Shown one piece after another: positions 47,619 through 55,978 of a stretch of 64,000 nucleotides of DNA. Numbering within the stretch: position 1 is the first letter of the stretch; each line of letters starts with the position of its first letter. Position numbers and translations under genes: made by a program. This DNA is from Stenotrophomonas terrae (GTDB lineage Bacteria > Pseudomonadota > Gammaproteobacteria > Xanthomonadales > Xanthomonadaceae), in assembly GCF_001431465.1 (NCBI RefSeq), contig NZ_LDJJ01000015.1, positions 38,280 through 102,279 of the forward strand. Direction: 5' to 3'. Below the pieces are notes generated by a model that had not been told where the DNA came from, searched no databases, and was given only the letters and a program-made list of their open reading frames with translations.

Positions 47619-49463
47619 ATGAACATTCCCCGCCCCGTCACCTTGCTTTGCGCTGCGCTGCCGCTGTTGTCGGGCGGCGTTTCCGTCGCCAACGCCGCCA
47701 AGTCCTGCCCAAGCGCTGCTGCGCCTGTGTTCGAGCAATGGCGCGAAACCGAGCACCGCGGCAGCGATGATCTGCTGACGGCCGGGTTGGGGCTCGATGG
47801 CCTGCGCGCCACCACCGCCCCGGCCTTCGCCAGCGCGGCCCTGCCAACCGCCGAGGAAGCACGGCGTCGTGCGATCTGGAGCAGCTGGCGCGGCATCGCC
47901 GACCTCACCCCTGGCGGCGGTTTCGGCGATGTCTACGGCAACCTGCAGGCGGCACCGGGCCGTGAATTCTCGGCCTATGCGCGCATCCCCGACGCCCAGC
48001 AACCACACCGCGTGCTGGTGCAGATTCCGGATAACTTCGATCCGGCGCGACGCTGTCTGGTGGCCACCGCTTCGTCCGGCTCGCGCGGCATCTATGGCGC
48101 GATCTCGGTCGCCGGCAGCTGGGGGCTGGCGCACGGCTGCGCCGTCGCCTACACAGACAAGGGCACCGGCAGCGACTACTACGATCTGGACACCAAGACG
48201 GGCTTCCAATCCGATGGCACGCCCGCCTCCCAAGGCGTGCTTGCATTCCTTCCCGGCAATCCGAAAACCGCGCACGGCATTGCTTTCAAGCACGCCCACT
48301 CCGGCGACAACCCGGAATCGGACTGGGGCCGGCACCTGCTGCAGGCACTGCAGTTCGGTTTGCAGGCGCTCGACCGCGCCTATCCGCAATCGGCACCCTT
48401 CACCCCGGCCAATACGCGCACGCTGGGCGCGGGCGTCTCCAACGGCGGCGGCGCGGTGCTGCGTGCGGCGGAGATCGAAGGCGACTGGTTCGATGCGATG
48501 GTGGCCGGTGAGCCGAACGTCTCGGTGGCCGGCGCACCGCCGCTATACGACTTCGTCACCCAGTCCGCGTTGCTGATGCCCTGCGCCCTGCTTGCGCTTG
48601 ATGACCTGCCGCAACCGCCGATGCAGGCACAGGCGGCACCGGCATGGACACAGCGCTGTACCGTCCTGAAATCGGCCGGGCTGGTACAAGGCGATGACAC
48701 CGCCGCACAGGCACAGTCGGCACGCCAGCAGCTCACCGACGCAGGCCTGAACGAGGGCGCCCTGCGTGCTGGTGCCTTCTCGACCGGGTTCGACCTGTGG
48801 CGTGCGATCGCGGCGACCTATGCATCGGCCTATGGCCGCTACGGCGTTGGCGAACATCCCTGCGCTTACAGCTACTCCGCCGTGGGCGCCGACGGCAAAC
48901 CCGGCCCGGCAGCGGCCGAGCTGCGCGCAAGCTGGTGGAGCGAAGCCAGCGGCATCCCGCCCGGCAGTGGCGTGGTGCTGGTGGACGGCAATGCTGCCCA
49001 GTCGACGGAAGACCCGCTACGCGGCCTGAGCTGCCTGCGTACTCTCGGCATGGGTGACAGCGCCGATGCCAAGCGGGTACGCGCCGGTATCGCTGACGCC
49101 GCCGCCAAGGCACCGCGTCGCGGCCTGCCGATCGTGGTCATCCACGGCACCGACGATGGGCTGGTACCGATCAGCATGACCAGTGACCGCTACCTGCCGC
49201 TGGCTCGCAAGGCTGGCGCGCAGATCGCCTATTGGCGGGTAAGCAATGGCCAGCACTTCGATTCGCTGCTGGCCTTCCCGGACTACCGCAAGCGCTATGT
49301 GCCGTTGCTGCCGTACATGTTCGCGGCGATGGATCAGGTCTGGGATCACCTTGAAGACCCAACAAGCGCCCTGCCGCAGGATGCGCTGATCCAGCCAACG
49401 CCGCGTGCGGATGCGCCGCTGCAGCGTTCGCAGCTGTCCATTCCCGCCGTTTCCAGTCGCTGA
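47619..49463 (+). CDS. D-(-)-3-hydroxybutyrate oligomer hydrolase
   Basis: This 614-residue protein has a signal peptide (VTLLCAALPLLSGGVSVANAA). It belongs to the 3HB-oligomer hydrolase family, which is unlike ordinary alpha/beta hydrolases in length. Marks are SGSRGIYGAISVAGSWGLAHGCAVAYTDKGTG, the nucleophile region GAGVSNGGGAVLRAAE (Ser274), and VIHGTDDGLVPI and NGQHFDSLLAFP for Asp and His. Family enzymes cut 3HB dimers and oligomers, the products of PHB depolymerase, into monomers. The signal implies periplasmic or secreted action. It is 21 bases upstream of the acyl-CoA synthetase gene in the same unit. Confidence 0.9.
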   Translation: MNIPRPVTLLCAALPLLSGGVSVANAAKSCPSAAAPVFEQWRETEHRGSDDLLTAGLGLDGLRATTAPAFASAALPTAEEARRRAIWSSWRGIADLTPGGGFGDVYGNLQAAPGREFSAYARIPDAQQPHRVLVQIPDNFDPARRCLVATASSGSRGIYGAISVAGSWGLAHGCAVAYTDKGTGSDYYDLDTKTGFQSDGTPASQGVLAFLPGNPKTAHGIAFKHAHSGDNPESDWGRHLLQALQFGLQALDRAYPQSAPFTPANTRTLGAGVSNGGGAVLRAAEIEGDWFDAMVAGEPNVSVAGAPPLYDFVTQSALLMPCALLALDDLPQPPMQAQAAPAWTQRCTVLKSAGLVQGDDTAAQAQSARQQLTDAGLNEGALRAGAFSTGFDLWRAIAATYASAYGRYGVGEHPCAYSYSAVGADGKPGPAAAELRASWWSEASGIPPGSGVVLVDGNAAQSTEDPLRGLSCLRTLGMGDSADAKRVRAGIADAAAKAPRRGLPIVVIHGTDDGLVPISMTSDRYLPLARKAGAQIAYWRVSNGQHFDSLLAFPDYRKRYVPLLPYMFAAMDQVWDHLEDPTSALPQDALIQPTPRADAPLQRSQLSIPAVSSR

Positions 49464-49484
49464 GCGCTGCCCCAGGACATCCCG

Positions 49485-51146
49485 ATGCCATTCGCAACAG
49501 ACTCGAACCAGACCGATTCCAGCGCCTACGCCTATCCCCTGCTGATCAAGCAGCTGCTGCACACACCACTGGCGGTCAGTCCCGATCAGCAGATCGTCTA
49601 CGGCGACAGGGTCCGCTTCAGCTACCGCACATTGCAGGCGCGCATCGGCCAGCTGGCCGGGCTGCTGACCTCGCTGGGCGTAAAGCCCGGCGACACCGTG
49701 GCGGTGATGGACTGGGACAGCAACCGCTACCTGGAAAGCTATTTCGCCGTGCCGATGATCGGTGCCGTGCTGATGATGGTGAACATACGCCTGGCCCCGG
49801 AACAGATCGCCTACACCCTGAACCACAGCGGCGCGCGGGTGATCCTGGCCAACCGCGAGTTCCTGCAGGTGCTGGAAAGCATCAACGAACAGTTGCCGGA
49901 TCTGCGCACGCGGGTTCTGCTGGATGACGAAGGCGGTCCACTGCCCGATGGCTTCGCCGCGGAGTACGAGGCGGGCCTGACGCAGGCCGAGCCGGTCAGC
50001 AACTTTCCCGACTTCGACGAGAACAGCCGCGCCACCCTGTTCTATACGACCGGCACCACCGGTCTGCCCAAGGGCGTGTATTTCAGCCACCGGCAACTGG
50101 TGCTGCATTCGCTGGCGGCGATGGCGGCACTGGGCAGCGCGCCCGCCCAGGGCCGCCTGCATCGCGACGACGTGTATATGCCGATCACGCCGATGTTCCA
50201 CGTGCACGCCTGGGGCGTGCCGTACGTGGCCACGCTGATGGGCATCAAGCAGGTCTATCCGGGCCGCTACCTGCCGGGCAAGCTGCTGGAACTGATCGCG
50301 CGCGAGAAGGTGACGTTCTCGCACTGCGTGCCGACCATTCTCCACATGCTGCTTGCCCATCCCAGTTCGGCAGATACCGATCTGCGCGGTTGGAAGGTCA
50401 TCATCGGTGGCGCCGCATTGCCACGCGCGCTTTGCCAGCAGGCATTGGCACGCGGCATCGACATCTTCGGTGGCTACGGCATGTCCGAGACCTGCCCGGT
50501 ACTCACCCTCGCCCACATCGACGCCGAGATGTTGGCGGGCACCGACGAAGAACTGTCCCTGCGCACCAAGGCCGGCATTCCGATACCGCTGGTCGAGCTG
50601 CGCATCGTCGATCAGGACATGAACGAGGTCACCCATGACGGTATCGCCACCGGCGAAGTCGTGGTGCGCGCGCCATGGCTGACCCAGGCTTATCTGCACA
50701 ACCCCGACGCTTCAGACGCCCTGTGGGCCGGTGGCTACCTGCACACCGGCGACATCGGCAACATCGACAGCGGCGGCTACCTGCGTGTCACCGACCGCAT
50801 CAAGGACGTGATCAAGACCGGTGGCGAGTGGATCTCCTCGCTCGCACTGGAAGACATCATCGCCATGCACCCGGCGGTCAATGAAGTTGCCGTCATCGGC
50901 GTCGCCGATGCGAAATGGGGTGAACGGCCACTGCCCTTGGTGGTCAGCCACGCAGGCAGCACGGTTACCGAAGCCGAGATAATCGAACTGGTAGCCGCGC
51001 GCAGCCGCGCCGGTGACATCTCACGCTACGCGATCCCGGACCGCGTCAGCTTCGTCGATTCGATAGAGCGCACCAGCGTGGGCAAAATCAACAAGAAGAA
51101 ACTGCGCAGCCTGTATGACCCATCGGTGGAGCCGACCCGCACCTGA
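49485..51146 (+). CDS. AlkK-type acyl-CoA synthetase (fatty/3-hydroxy acid--CoA ligase)
   Basis: This 553-residue adenylate-forming ligase begins SAYAYPLLIKQLLHTPLAV, typical of the AlkK medium-chain branch. The AMP-binding P-loop is FYTTGTTGLPKGVYF near residue 190. The A5 motif is FGGYGMSETCPV, A7/A8 is YLHTGDIGNIDSGGYLRVTDRIKDVIKTGGEWIS, and the C-terminal Lys is in SVGKINKKKLR. Some AlkK-family enzymes in Pseudomonas activate 3-hydroxyacids. Downstream of the 3HB-oligomer hydrolase, ligation of CoA to (R)-3-hydroxybutyrate is likely but not proven. Confidence 0.92.
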   Translation: MPFATDSNQTDSSAYAYPLLIKQLLHTPLAVSPDQQIVYGDRVRFSYRTLQARIGQLAGLLTSLGVKPGDTVAVMDWDSNRYLESYFAVPMIGAVLMMVNIRLAPEQIAYTLNHSGARVILANREFLQVLESINEQLPDLRTRVLLDDEGGPLPDGFAAEYEAGLTQAEPVSNFPDFDENSRATLFYTTGTTGLPKGVYFSHRQLVLHSLAAMAALGSAPAQGRLHRDDVYMPITPMFHVHAWGVPYVATLMGIKQVYPGRYLPGKLLELIAREKVTFSHCVPTILHMLLAHPSSADTDLRGWKVIIGGAALPRALCQQALARGIDIFGGYGMSETCPVLTLAHIDAEMLAGTDEELSLRTKAGIPIPLVELRIVDQDMNEVTHDGIATGEVVVRAPWLTQAYLHNPDASDALWAGGYLHTGDIGNIDSGGYLRVTDRIKDVIKTGGEWISSLALEDIIAMHPAVNEVAVIGVADAKWGERPLPLVVSHAGSTVTEAEIIELVAARSRAGDISRYAIPDRVSFVDSIERTSVGKINKKKLRSLYDPSVEPTRT

Positions 51147-51173
51147 TGCGCAGACATGGCAATCGCTTTTGTT

Positions 51174-51270
51174 GTAGGAGCGGCGTAAGCCGCGAAGCCG
51201 GCAGCAATGCAGTTGCCAACATGTCCGCAATCGAATGAATCACGAGCTTCGCGGCTGACGCCGCTCCTAC
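51174..51270. repeat. Inverted pair of GTAG palindromic repeats
   Basis: GTAGGAGCGGCGTAAGC...GAAGC (51174-51198) faces its inverted copy (51246-51270, one mismatch) across 47 bases. This is the classic paired REP/SMAG layout. Confidence 0.88.
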
Positions 51271-51274
51271 AAAA

Positions 51275-51306
51275 GAAGCCGATGCCAGGAGTTTGGCATC
51301 GGCTTC
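51275..51306 (-). terminator. Terminator of the amidohydrolase gene
   Basis: A 12-bp perfect stem (GAAGCCGATGCC / GGCATCGGCTTC) with an 8-base loop is followed on the minus strand by TTTT. It lies about 50 bases after the amidohydrolase stop. Confidence 0.8.
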
Positions 51307-51353
51307 CGGGTGACAGATGTTCAAGTAGACAGCATTACCGCGGTCGCAAGGCT

Positions 51354-53036
51354 TCAACCCTCCGGCGTAGCCGCCTTGTAAACCGGCTCACCATCGACCC
51401 AGGTCGACAGCACCTTCAGGTCATCGAGCTGGTCGGCGGCGACTTTCAGCGGGTCTCGATCCAGCACCACGAAGTCCGCACGCAGGCCACGCTGCAATTT
51501 GCCGACCTGCGCTTCGTCATGGCCAGCCCAGGCCGCGTCACTGGTGAAGCCGCGCAGGGCTTCGGCGGCACTCAGGCGTTGCTCCGGCTGCCAACCGCCC
51601 GGCGGCTGGCCATCACGGTCCTGGCGGGTCACCGCCGCATACAGGCCAAGCCGCGGGTCGACCTGCTCCACCGGGAAGTCGGAACCCAAGGCCAAGCGTG
51701 CGCCGCTGTGCAGAAAACGCTGCCAGGCATAGGCGCCCAGAATGCGCTCGGGCCCAACCCGCTGCTCAGCCCAGCCCATGTCCGAGGTTGCATGGGTCGG
51801 CTGCATCGAGGCGATCACCCCCAGCTTGGCGAAGCGCGGGATGTCGTCCAGCGCTACCACCTGTGAGTGTTCGATGCGCCAGCGGTGGTCATCACCCTTG
51901 TGCGCACCCAGGACTTTCTCGTAGGTATCCAGCACGATGCGGTTGCCGCGATCGCCGATGGCGTGGGTGGCGACCTGCACCTTGCAACCGTCCGCCTTGC
52001 GCACCGCCACTTCGAACTCTTCCGGCGAGGTCATCAACAGGCCGTGGTTGTGCGGGTCGTCGCTATAGGCGGTGAGCAGGGCCGCGCCGCGGCTGCCCAA
52101 GGCCCCGTCCATGTAAAGTTTGACCCCGCGCATCTCCAGCCGCCCGCCCGGATGGGCATACAGGCCTGCCTTGCACAGGTCTTCCAGCGCTTCATTGTTG
52201 CCATCGGCATAGGCGTCGATGCGCAGCGGCAGCTCGCCCTGGTCGGCCAGACGCTTCATCAGCGCCAGGTCCTCTCGCGATACGCCCATGTCATGCACAC
52301 CGGTCAGACCATTGCTGACCGCCGCCTGCAATGCCGCCTGCAGGCGCTTCTCACGTGATGCATCGTCCAGCGCCGGAATGTACTGATAGACCAGCGCTGC
52401 GGCGCCATCCACCAGCACGCCACTGGGCGTGCCATCCGCATTGCGCAGAATGCGCCCACCTTCCGGCTGCCAATCACCGGACAGGGAATTGCCGGCCCTT
52501 TCGGCAACGCGAATGGCTGCACTGTTGACCCAGCCGGCATGGCCATCGACACGTTCCAGATACAGCGGACGCTGCGGGAAGGCCGCATCCAGGTCGGCGA
52601 CGGTGGGGAAATCGGTGTTGTCCCAGCGGTTCTGGTCCCAGCCGCGGCCCAGCAGCCACTCACCGGGCGCCAGCGTCTTCTCGAAAGCCTTGAGCCGCTC
52701 CACTACCTCGCCGCGGTTGCGCGCACCGGTCAGGTCGGCCTGCATCAAGGTATTGCCCAGGCCCATGATGTGCGCGTGGGCATCGATCAGGCCCGGCACC
52801 ACGGTGGCGTCGCCCAGTTCCAGCGCTGCCGCCTTCGGGTAGGCCTTGCGCAGTGCCTCGGCACTGCCCACCTGCAGCACGCGGCCAGTGTCGCTGTCCC
52901 AGGCCATCGCACCAGCCACAGGCTGGGCGGCATCACCGGTGCGGATGGTATCGGCCAACAGCAGTTTGACCTCGGCCAGGGCCGGGAGCGCATGCAGACA
53001 GGGGAGCAACAGAGCTACACAGGCAATACGACGCAT
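51354..53036 (-). CDS. Metal-dependent amidohydrolase (YtcJ-like), secreted
   Basis: This 560-residue amidohydrolase (Amidohydro_3 type) has a signal peptide (RRIACVALLLPCLHALPALAE). Metal-binding motifs are seen: VVPGLIDAHAHIMG (His-X-His), LARDWRIEHSQ-type region written DDHRWRIEHSQVVALDD, QVATHAIGDRGN, and LGSDFPVEQVDP (Asp) near the end. ATG 53036 gives the proper signal peptide. Family members act on amide or lactam bonds of largely unknown substrates, often in the periplasm. The gene is alone, with its own terminator. Confidence 0.9.
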   Translation of the reverse strand: MRRIACVALLLPCLHALPALAEVKLLLADTIRTGDAAQPVAGAMAWDSDTGRVLQVGSAEALRKAYPKAAALELGDATVVPGLIDAHAHIMGLGNTLMQADLTGARNRGEVVERLKAFEKTLAPGEWLLGRGWDQNRWDNTDFPTVADLDAAFPQRPLYLERVDGHAGWVNSAAIRVAERAGNSLSGDWQPEGGRILRNADGTPSGVLVDGAAALVYQYIPALDDASREKRLQAALQAAVSNGLTGVHDMGVSREDLALMKRLADQGELPLRIDAYADGNNEALEDLCKAGLYAHPGGRLEMRGVKLYMDGALGSRGAALLTAYSDDPHNHGLLMTSPEEFEVAVRKADGCKVQVATHAIGDRGNRIVLDTYEKVLGAHKGDDHRWRIEHSQVVALDDIPRFAKLGVIASMQPTHATSDMGWAEQRVGPERILGAYAWQRFLHSGARLALGSDFPVEQVDPRLGLYAAVTRQDRDGQPPGGWQPEQRLSAAEALRGFTSDAAWAGHDEAQVGKLQRGLRADFVVLDRDPLKVAADQLDDLKVLSTWVDGEPVYKAATPEG

Positions 53037-53135
53037 CACGCACCCTCCAGAACGGAATGCGTGGACTATGCCGTCATCCACCGGCGCTGACAAACCGTGC
53101 TCTGCGCCTCATCCGGGCAGAAACGCCCGCCGCGC

Positions 53136-53876
53136 TCAGTCGGCGCTTACGTCGACGCGTACGCGGATCTGTTCGCCCGGGTGATAGTCGCGGTGGGTGC
53201 GGTATTGGCGGCCGGCGTACTCGTAAGTGACATCGTAGCCATCGACGCGCTCGCTTTCGCTGCCATAGCCACTGGGCTCGCAGACGCGCACGTCACCGCG
53301 CTGGTAATTGGGCCGGTTGCTGGCCTCATAGATCGCGCGGCCAGCGGCGCCACCGGCGATGGTGCCGACCGCAGTGCCCAGGTAGCGGCCATCGCCACCA
53401 CCGATGCGGCTGCCCAGCACCGCGCCGGCAAGCCCACCGATCACCGTCGCCAACTGGCGCCCGGTCTCATTGCCCTGCCGGTACTGGCCGTTGTCCTGGC
53501 CACGGTCGTAGTAGCCATCATTGCGGTAGGTGTTGCTGCCATAGCCGTTGTTGCCATAGCCGCCAGCCTGATAGCCGTTGTTTCCATTGATATAACCGCC
53601 ATCGTTGCGCTCGTAGCAGCGCTGGTTGCTGCCCTGCCCGCCGCCGACGATGACCGGATCGACCCTGACCACCCGCGCATAGTCATAGACCGGGTCGCTG
53701 CCATTGCCCTGGCCCGGGCGGTACTGACCGTCGTCGTAGCGATCGGGCCGGTACTGGCCGTCATCGTAAGAGCCGTTGGGACGATACTGGCCATCGTCAT
53801 AACGCTGCGCGGACGCATTGAATGCGCACAGACCACCGGCAAGCAGGACAGCGGCAACAGCAAACGATCGACACAT
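53136..53876 (-). CDS. Glycine-zipper 2TM-domain surface protein with YDDGQYRP repeats
   Basis: This 246-residue exported protein has a signal peptide ending FNASAQ. Near the N-terminus, YDDGQYRP is repeated three times, followed by an Asn/Gly/Tyr-rich stretch (about residues 75-125). A glycine-zipper domain comes next (LATVIGGLAGAVLGSRIGGGDGRYLGTAVGTIAGGAAGRAIYE, about 135-180), then a C-terminal SH3-like beta domain (YDVTYEYAGRQYRTHRDYHPGEQIRVRVDV). Rickettsia 17-kDa antigen-like outer-membrane proteins share the zipper. It probably sits in or at the outer membrane. Function is unknown. Confidence 0.83.
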   Translation of the reverse strand: MCRSFAVAAVLLAGGLCAFNASAQRYDDGQYRPNGSYDDGQYRPDRYDDGQYRPGQGNGSDPVYDYARVVRVDPVIVGGGQGSNQRCYERNDGGYINGNNGYQAGGYGNNGYGSNTYRNDGYYDRGQDNGQYRQGNETGRQLATVIGGLAGAVLGSRIGGGDGRYLGTAVGTIAGGAAGRAIYEASNRPNYQRGDVRVCEPSGYGSESERVDGYDVTYEYAGRQYRTHRDYHPGEQIRVRVDVSAD

Positions 53877-53993
53877 GGCAGTAACCACCGGGTTGGGATG
53901 ACAGATGCTCAGGTGCGTCGGGTGAAACGACCCTGAATCGGCCCGGCCAGCGTTGCACGCCTGCCGGGCCAATACCAGATCAGGCCGAACAGA

Positions 53994-54428
53994 TCAGGCC
54001 GAAAATTCGGTATCCAGGCTGACCGGCACCGCACTCAAGGCCTTGGACACCGGGCAGTTCTGCTTGGCGTCATCGGCAATCGCGCGGAACCGCGTCTCAT
54101 CCAGGCCTGGCACCACCGCCTTTACCTTGAGCCGGATCTGCGACAGCTGCGGGCCACCTTCCATCGACAGGTCGACATCGGCGCGGGTGTCCAGCGAGGT
54201 CGGCGGGAAGCCTGCCTCACTGAGCTTGGCCGACAGCGCCATGGTGAAGCAGCCGGCATGTGCCGCGGCGATCAGCTCCTCCGGGTTGGTGCCCTTCTCA
54301 TCGCCGAAGCGGCTGTTGAAGGCGTAGCGGGTGTTCTCCATCAAACCGCTCTGCGGCGTGCTCAAACGGCCCTGCCCGGTCTTCAGATCGCCTTCCCAGT
54401 GTGCGGTGGCGTGACGCGAAATACCCAT
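53994..54428 (-). CDS. osmC: OsmC-family organic hydroperoxide reductase
   Basis: This 144-residue OsmC/Ohr-type protein has both catalytic cysteines: Cys60 (AAHAGCFTMAL) and Cys125 (AKQNCPVSKAL). It reduces organic hydroperoxides, usually with lipoylated partners. The N-terminus MGISRHATAHWEGDLKTGQGRL is typical of the OsmC branch rather than Ohr. ATG 54428 is behind a GAGGAG ribosome site. It is likely cytoplasmic and stress induced; no regulator is adjacent. Confidence 0.93.
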   Translation of the reverse strand: MGISRHATAHWEGDLKTGQGRLSTPQSGLMENTRYAFNSRFGDEKGTNPEELIAAAHAGCFTMALSAKLSEAGFPPTSLDTRADVDLSMEGGPQLSQIRLKVKAVVPGLDETRFRAIADDAKQNCPVSKALSAVPVSLDTEFSA

Positions 54429-54645
54429 GGTCGAACTCCTCGTGGTGGATGACGCAAGCAGCCTAAACCACCTCCCGTTAGCAGCTTGTGCGGCACCACC
54501 GGCCATGCCGAAGGCGTGCCCGTCGACGCGGGGCGACAGCGACAGCGATCACCGCTCAACCCTGCTTTTGCATCACTTCCGGCACCGATTTGTTGTCCAA
54601 ATACGCCCGGAAGCAATTTTTATGGGCTTTTTCTTCGATTACCTA

Positions 54646-54674
54646 TTGGCGTCACGCAATTCATGCCCTACATT
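54646..54674 (+). promoter_or_regulatory. Possible sigma-70 promoter of the HU-like gene
   Basis: TTGGCG (54646-54651) and TACATT (54669-54674) are spaced by 17 bases and lie 58 bases upstream of the HU-like ATG. This is the best match in the 303-base gap 54429-54731, which shows nothing else. Confidence 0.4.
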
Positions 54675-54731
54675 TCGCTTGCCGACGGGGTCGGCACGAC
54701 CAACAACCAACCGTTCACGGAACAGGAAATC

Positions 54732-55142
54732 ATGGCAAAGACCGCTAAAAAGGCTGCCCCGAAGAAGGCAGTGAAGAAAGTAGCAACGAAGGCTGCAACC
54801 AAGGCTGCCGCCAAGCCGGCCGCACCGAAGCCGATCAAGGAAGCACTGACCAAGTCCGGTCTGGTTGCCCACATCGCTGAAGCCACCTCGGTTGCTGCCA
54901 AGGACGTGCGCGCTGTGTTCGCCGCCCTGGAAGGCGCCGTCGCTGCCTCGGTCAACAAGAAGGGCGCTGGCTCCTTCACCCTGCCGGGCCTGCTGAAGAT
55001 CTCCACCGTGAGCGTTCCGGCCAAGCCGAAGCGCAAGGGCATCAACCCGTTCACCAAGGAAGAGCAGTGGTTTGCCGCCAAGCCGGCCACCACCAAGCTC
55101 AAGGTGCGTCCGCTCAAGAAGCTCAAGGACGCTGCGCTGTAA
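54732..55142 (+). CDS. HU-family DNA-binding protein with Lys/Ala-rich N-terminal tail
   Basis: This 136-residue nucleoid protein has two parts. Residues 1-35 are a histone H1-like tail of AKKA/PKKA repeats (AKTAKKAAPKKAVKKVATKAA). Residues about 37-130 are an HU/IHF fold: IKEALTKSGLVAHIAEATSV, KKGAGSFTLPGLLKISTVSVPAKPKRKGINPFTKEEQWFAAKPA, KLKVRPLKKLKDA. Ordinary HU is about 90 residues, so the tail is an added domain. It should bind DNA and compact the nucleoid. A strong terminator follows. A SET-domain methyltransferase gene lies 1.6 kb downstream on the opposite strand. Confidence 0.93.
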   Translation: MAKTAKKAAPKKAVKKVATKAATKAAAKPAAPKPIKEALTKSGLVAHIAEATSVAAKDVRAVFAALEGAVAASVNKKGAGSFTLPGLLKISTVSVPAKPKRKGINPFTKEEQWFAAKPATTKLKVRPLKKLKDAAL

Positions 55143-55165
55143 TCAGCGCGCCCCTTGGCGAAGAA

Positions 55166-55195
55166 ACGGGACGGCTCAGCCGTCCCGTTTTTTTT
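55166..55195 (+). terminator. Strong terminator of the HU-like gene
   Basis: A 10-bp perfect stem (ACGGGACGGC / GCCGTCCCGT) with a 3-base loop leads into eight T. It lies 23 bases after the stop codon. Confidence 0.95.
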
Positions 55196-55350
55196 GGGCC
55201 GCCGCAGCGCGGAAAACGTTCCCATGGGCCGCAGCGTTCCGTCAGTGGCATGGGGAAAACACTGGAACACAGCGTCATGGTTCAAACCCTCGTACCTGTG
55301 CCCGCAGCGGCCTATGGTGGCCACTCCCCCGCTCTCCTTCGTAGTCCACC

Positions 55351-55659
55351 ATGTCCATCAGCAAGCATCGCTACCGTATCTCCGTCACTCCGATCGAGAC
55401 CGACGGCCAGCAGTGCAGCGGCCGTTGCTCGATCGAGTTCGAACAACGCAGCCAGTACAACTGGATGCACCAGCTGGAAACTGCCCAAGGCCAACGTCGG
55501 CTGTCCTGCAATGAGGATGCCGGCATCGTGGTGGCCACCGGCCTGCTGGAAACCCTGGCCGAATCGGCCGGCAAGCCGGGCAGTCTGTTGAGCGCGCTAC
55601 AGCCGGAACTGGACCAGCTGCTGCACAAGCTGCAGGTGCTGCAGGCCCCTGTCGAATAA
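55351..55659 (+). CDS. Small conserved protein (DUF3861-like)
   Basis: This 102-residue soluble protein begins HRYRISVTPIETDGQQCSGRCSIEFEQRSQYNWMHQLETAQG. That pattern is like the DUF3861 family of short uncharacterised proteins. A C-terminal amphipathic helix (LSALQPELDQLLHKLQVLQ) could mediate self-association. No catalytic motif is seen. A short weak hairpin (AGGGCC / GGCCCT, 55669-55687) ends the unit. Confidence 0.72.
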   Translation: MSISKHRYRISVTPIETDGQQCSGRCSIEFEQRSQYNWMHQLETAQGQRRLSCNEDAGIVVATGLLETLAESAGKPGSLLSALQPELDQLLHKLQVLQAPVE

Positions 55660-55718
55660 GCAGCTGGCAGGGCCGTTGGCTGGCCCTTTAGACTGACGAC
55701 AACAATCAGGAGCCGCCG

Positions 55719-55886
55719 ATGCGCGCTGTCCCACTGTTGATCGCCACCACTCTGCTCGCCGGTTGTTCGTGCCAACGCAGCGCCGGATGCTGCGCAGGCT
55801 CAGCGCCCGCGGATGAGGCCAACTTCAAGCACGAAACCGTCGTGGCGAAGCTGATACATGCCTCTGCAGGTACTGTTCGAGAATGA
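55719..55886 (+). CDS. Small cysteine-rich lipoprotein (55 residues)
   Basis: ATG 55719 lies behind an AGGAG ribosome site. The frame encodes a classic lipoprotein signal (MRAVPLLIATTLLAGC) with the lipid Cys at residue 16, then CQRSAGCCAGSAPADE and a short tail to a TGA at 55884. Four cysteines fall within ten residues of the lipid site (positions 16, 18, 24, 25). It is shorter than most gene finders' cut-off. I do not recognise a family. Outer-membrane anchoring is likely if it is expressed. Confidence 0.6.
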   Translation: MRAVPLLIATTLLAGCSCQRSAGCCAGSAPADEANFKHETVVAKLIHASAGTVRE

Positions 55887-55978
55887 GGCCTGCCCATTGG
55901 GTTGAGCGCGCTAATTGGCCGTTCACCCGATAGGGTTATCTTGCTATTCCAACCTGCTGCAACTACCGAGTGCGCCCG

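Noticed and set aside
53097..53936. A plus-strand frame encoding an Ala/Val/Ile-rich 'membrane protein' opposite the glycine-zipper gene
   Set aside because: It is antisense to the YDDGQYRP and Gly-rich repeats, which read as Ala/Val/Ile on the other strand. The minus-strand gene has a signal peptide and known domain.
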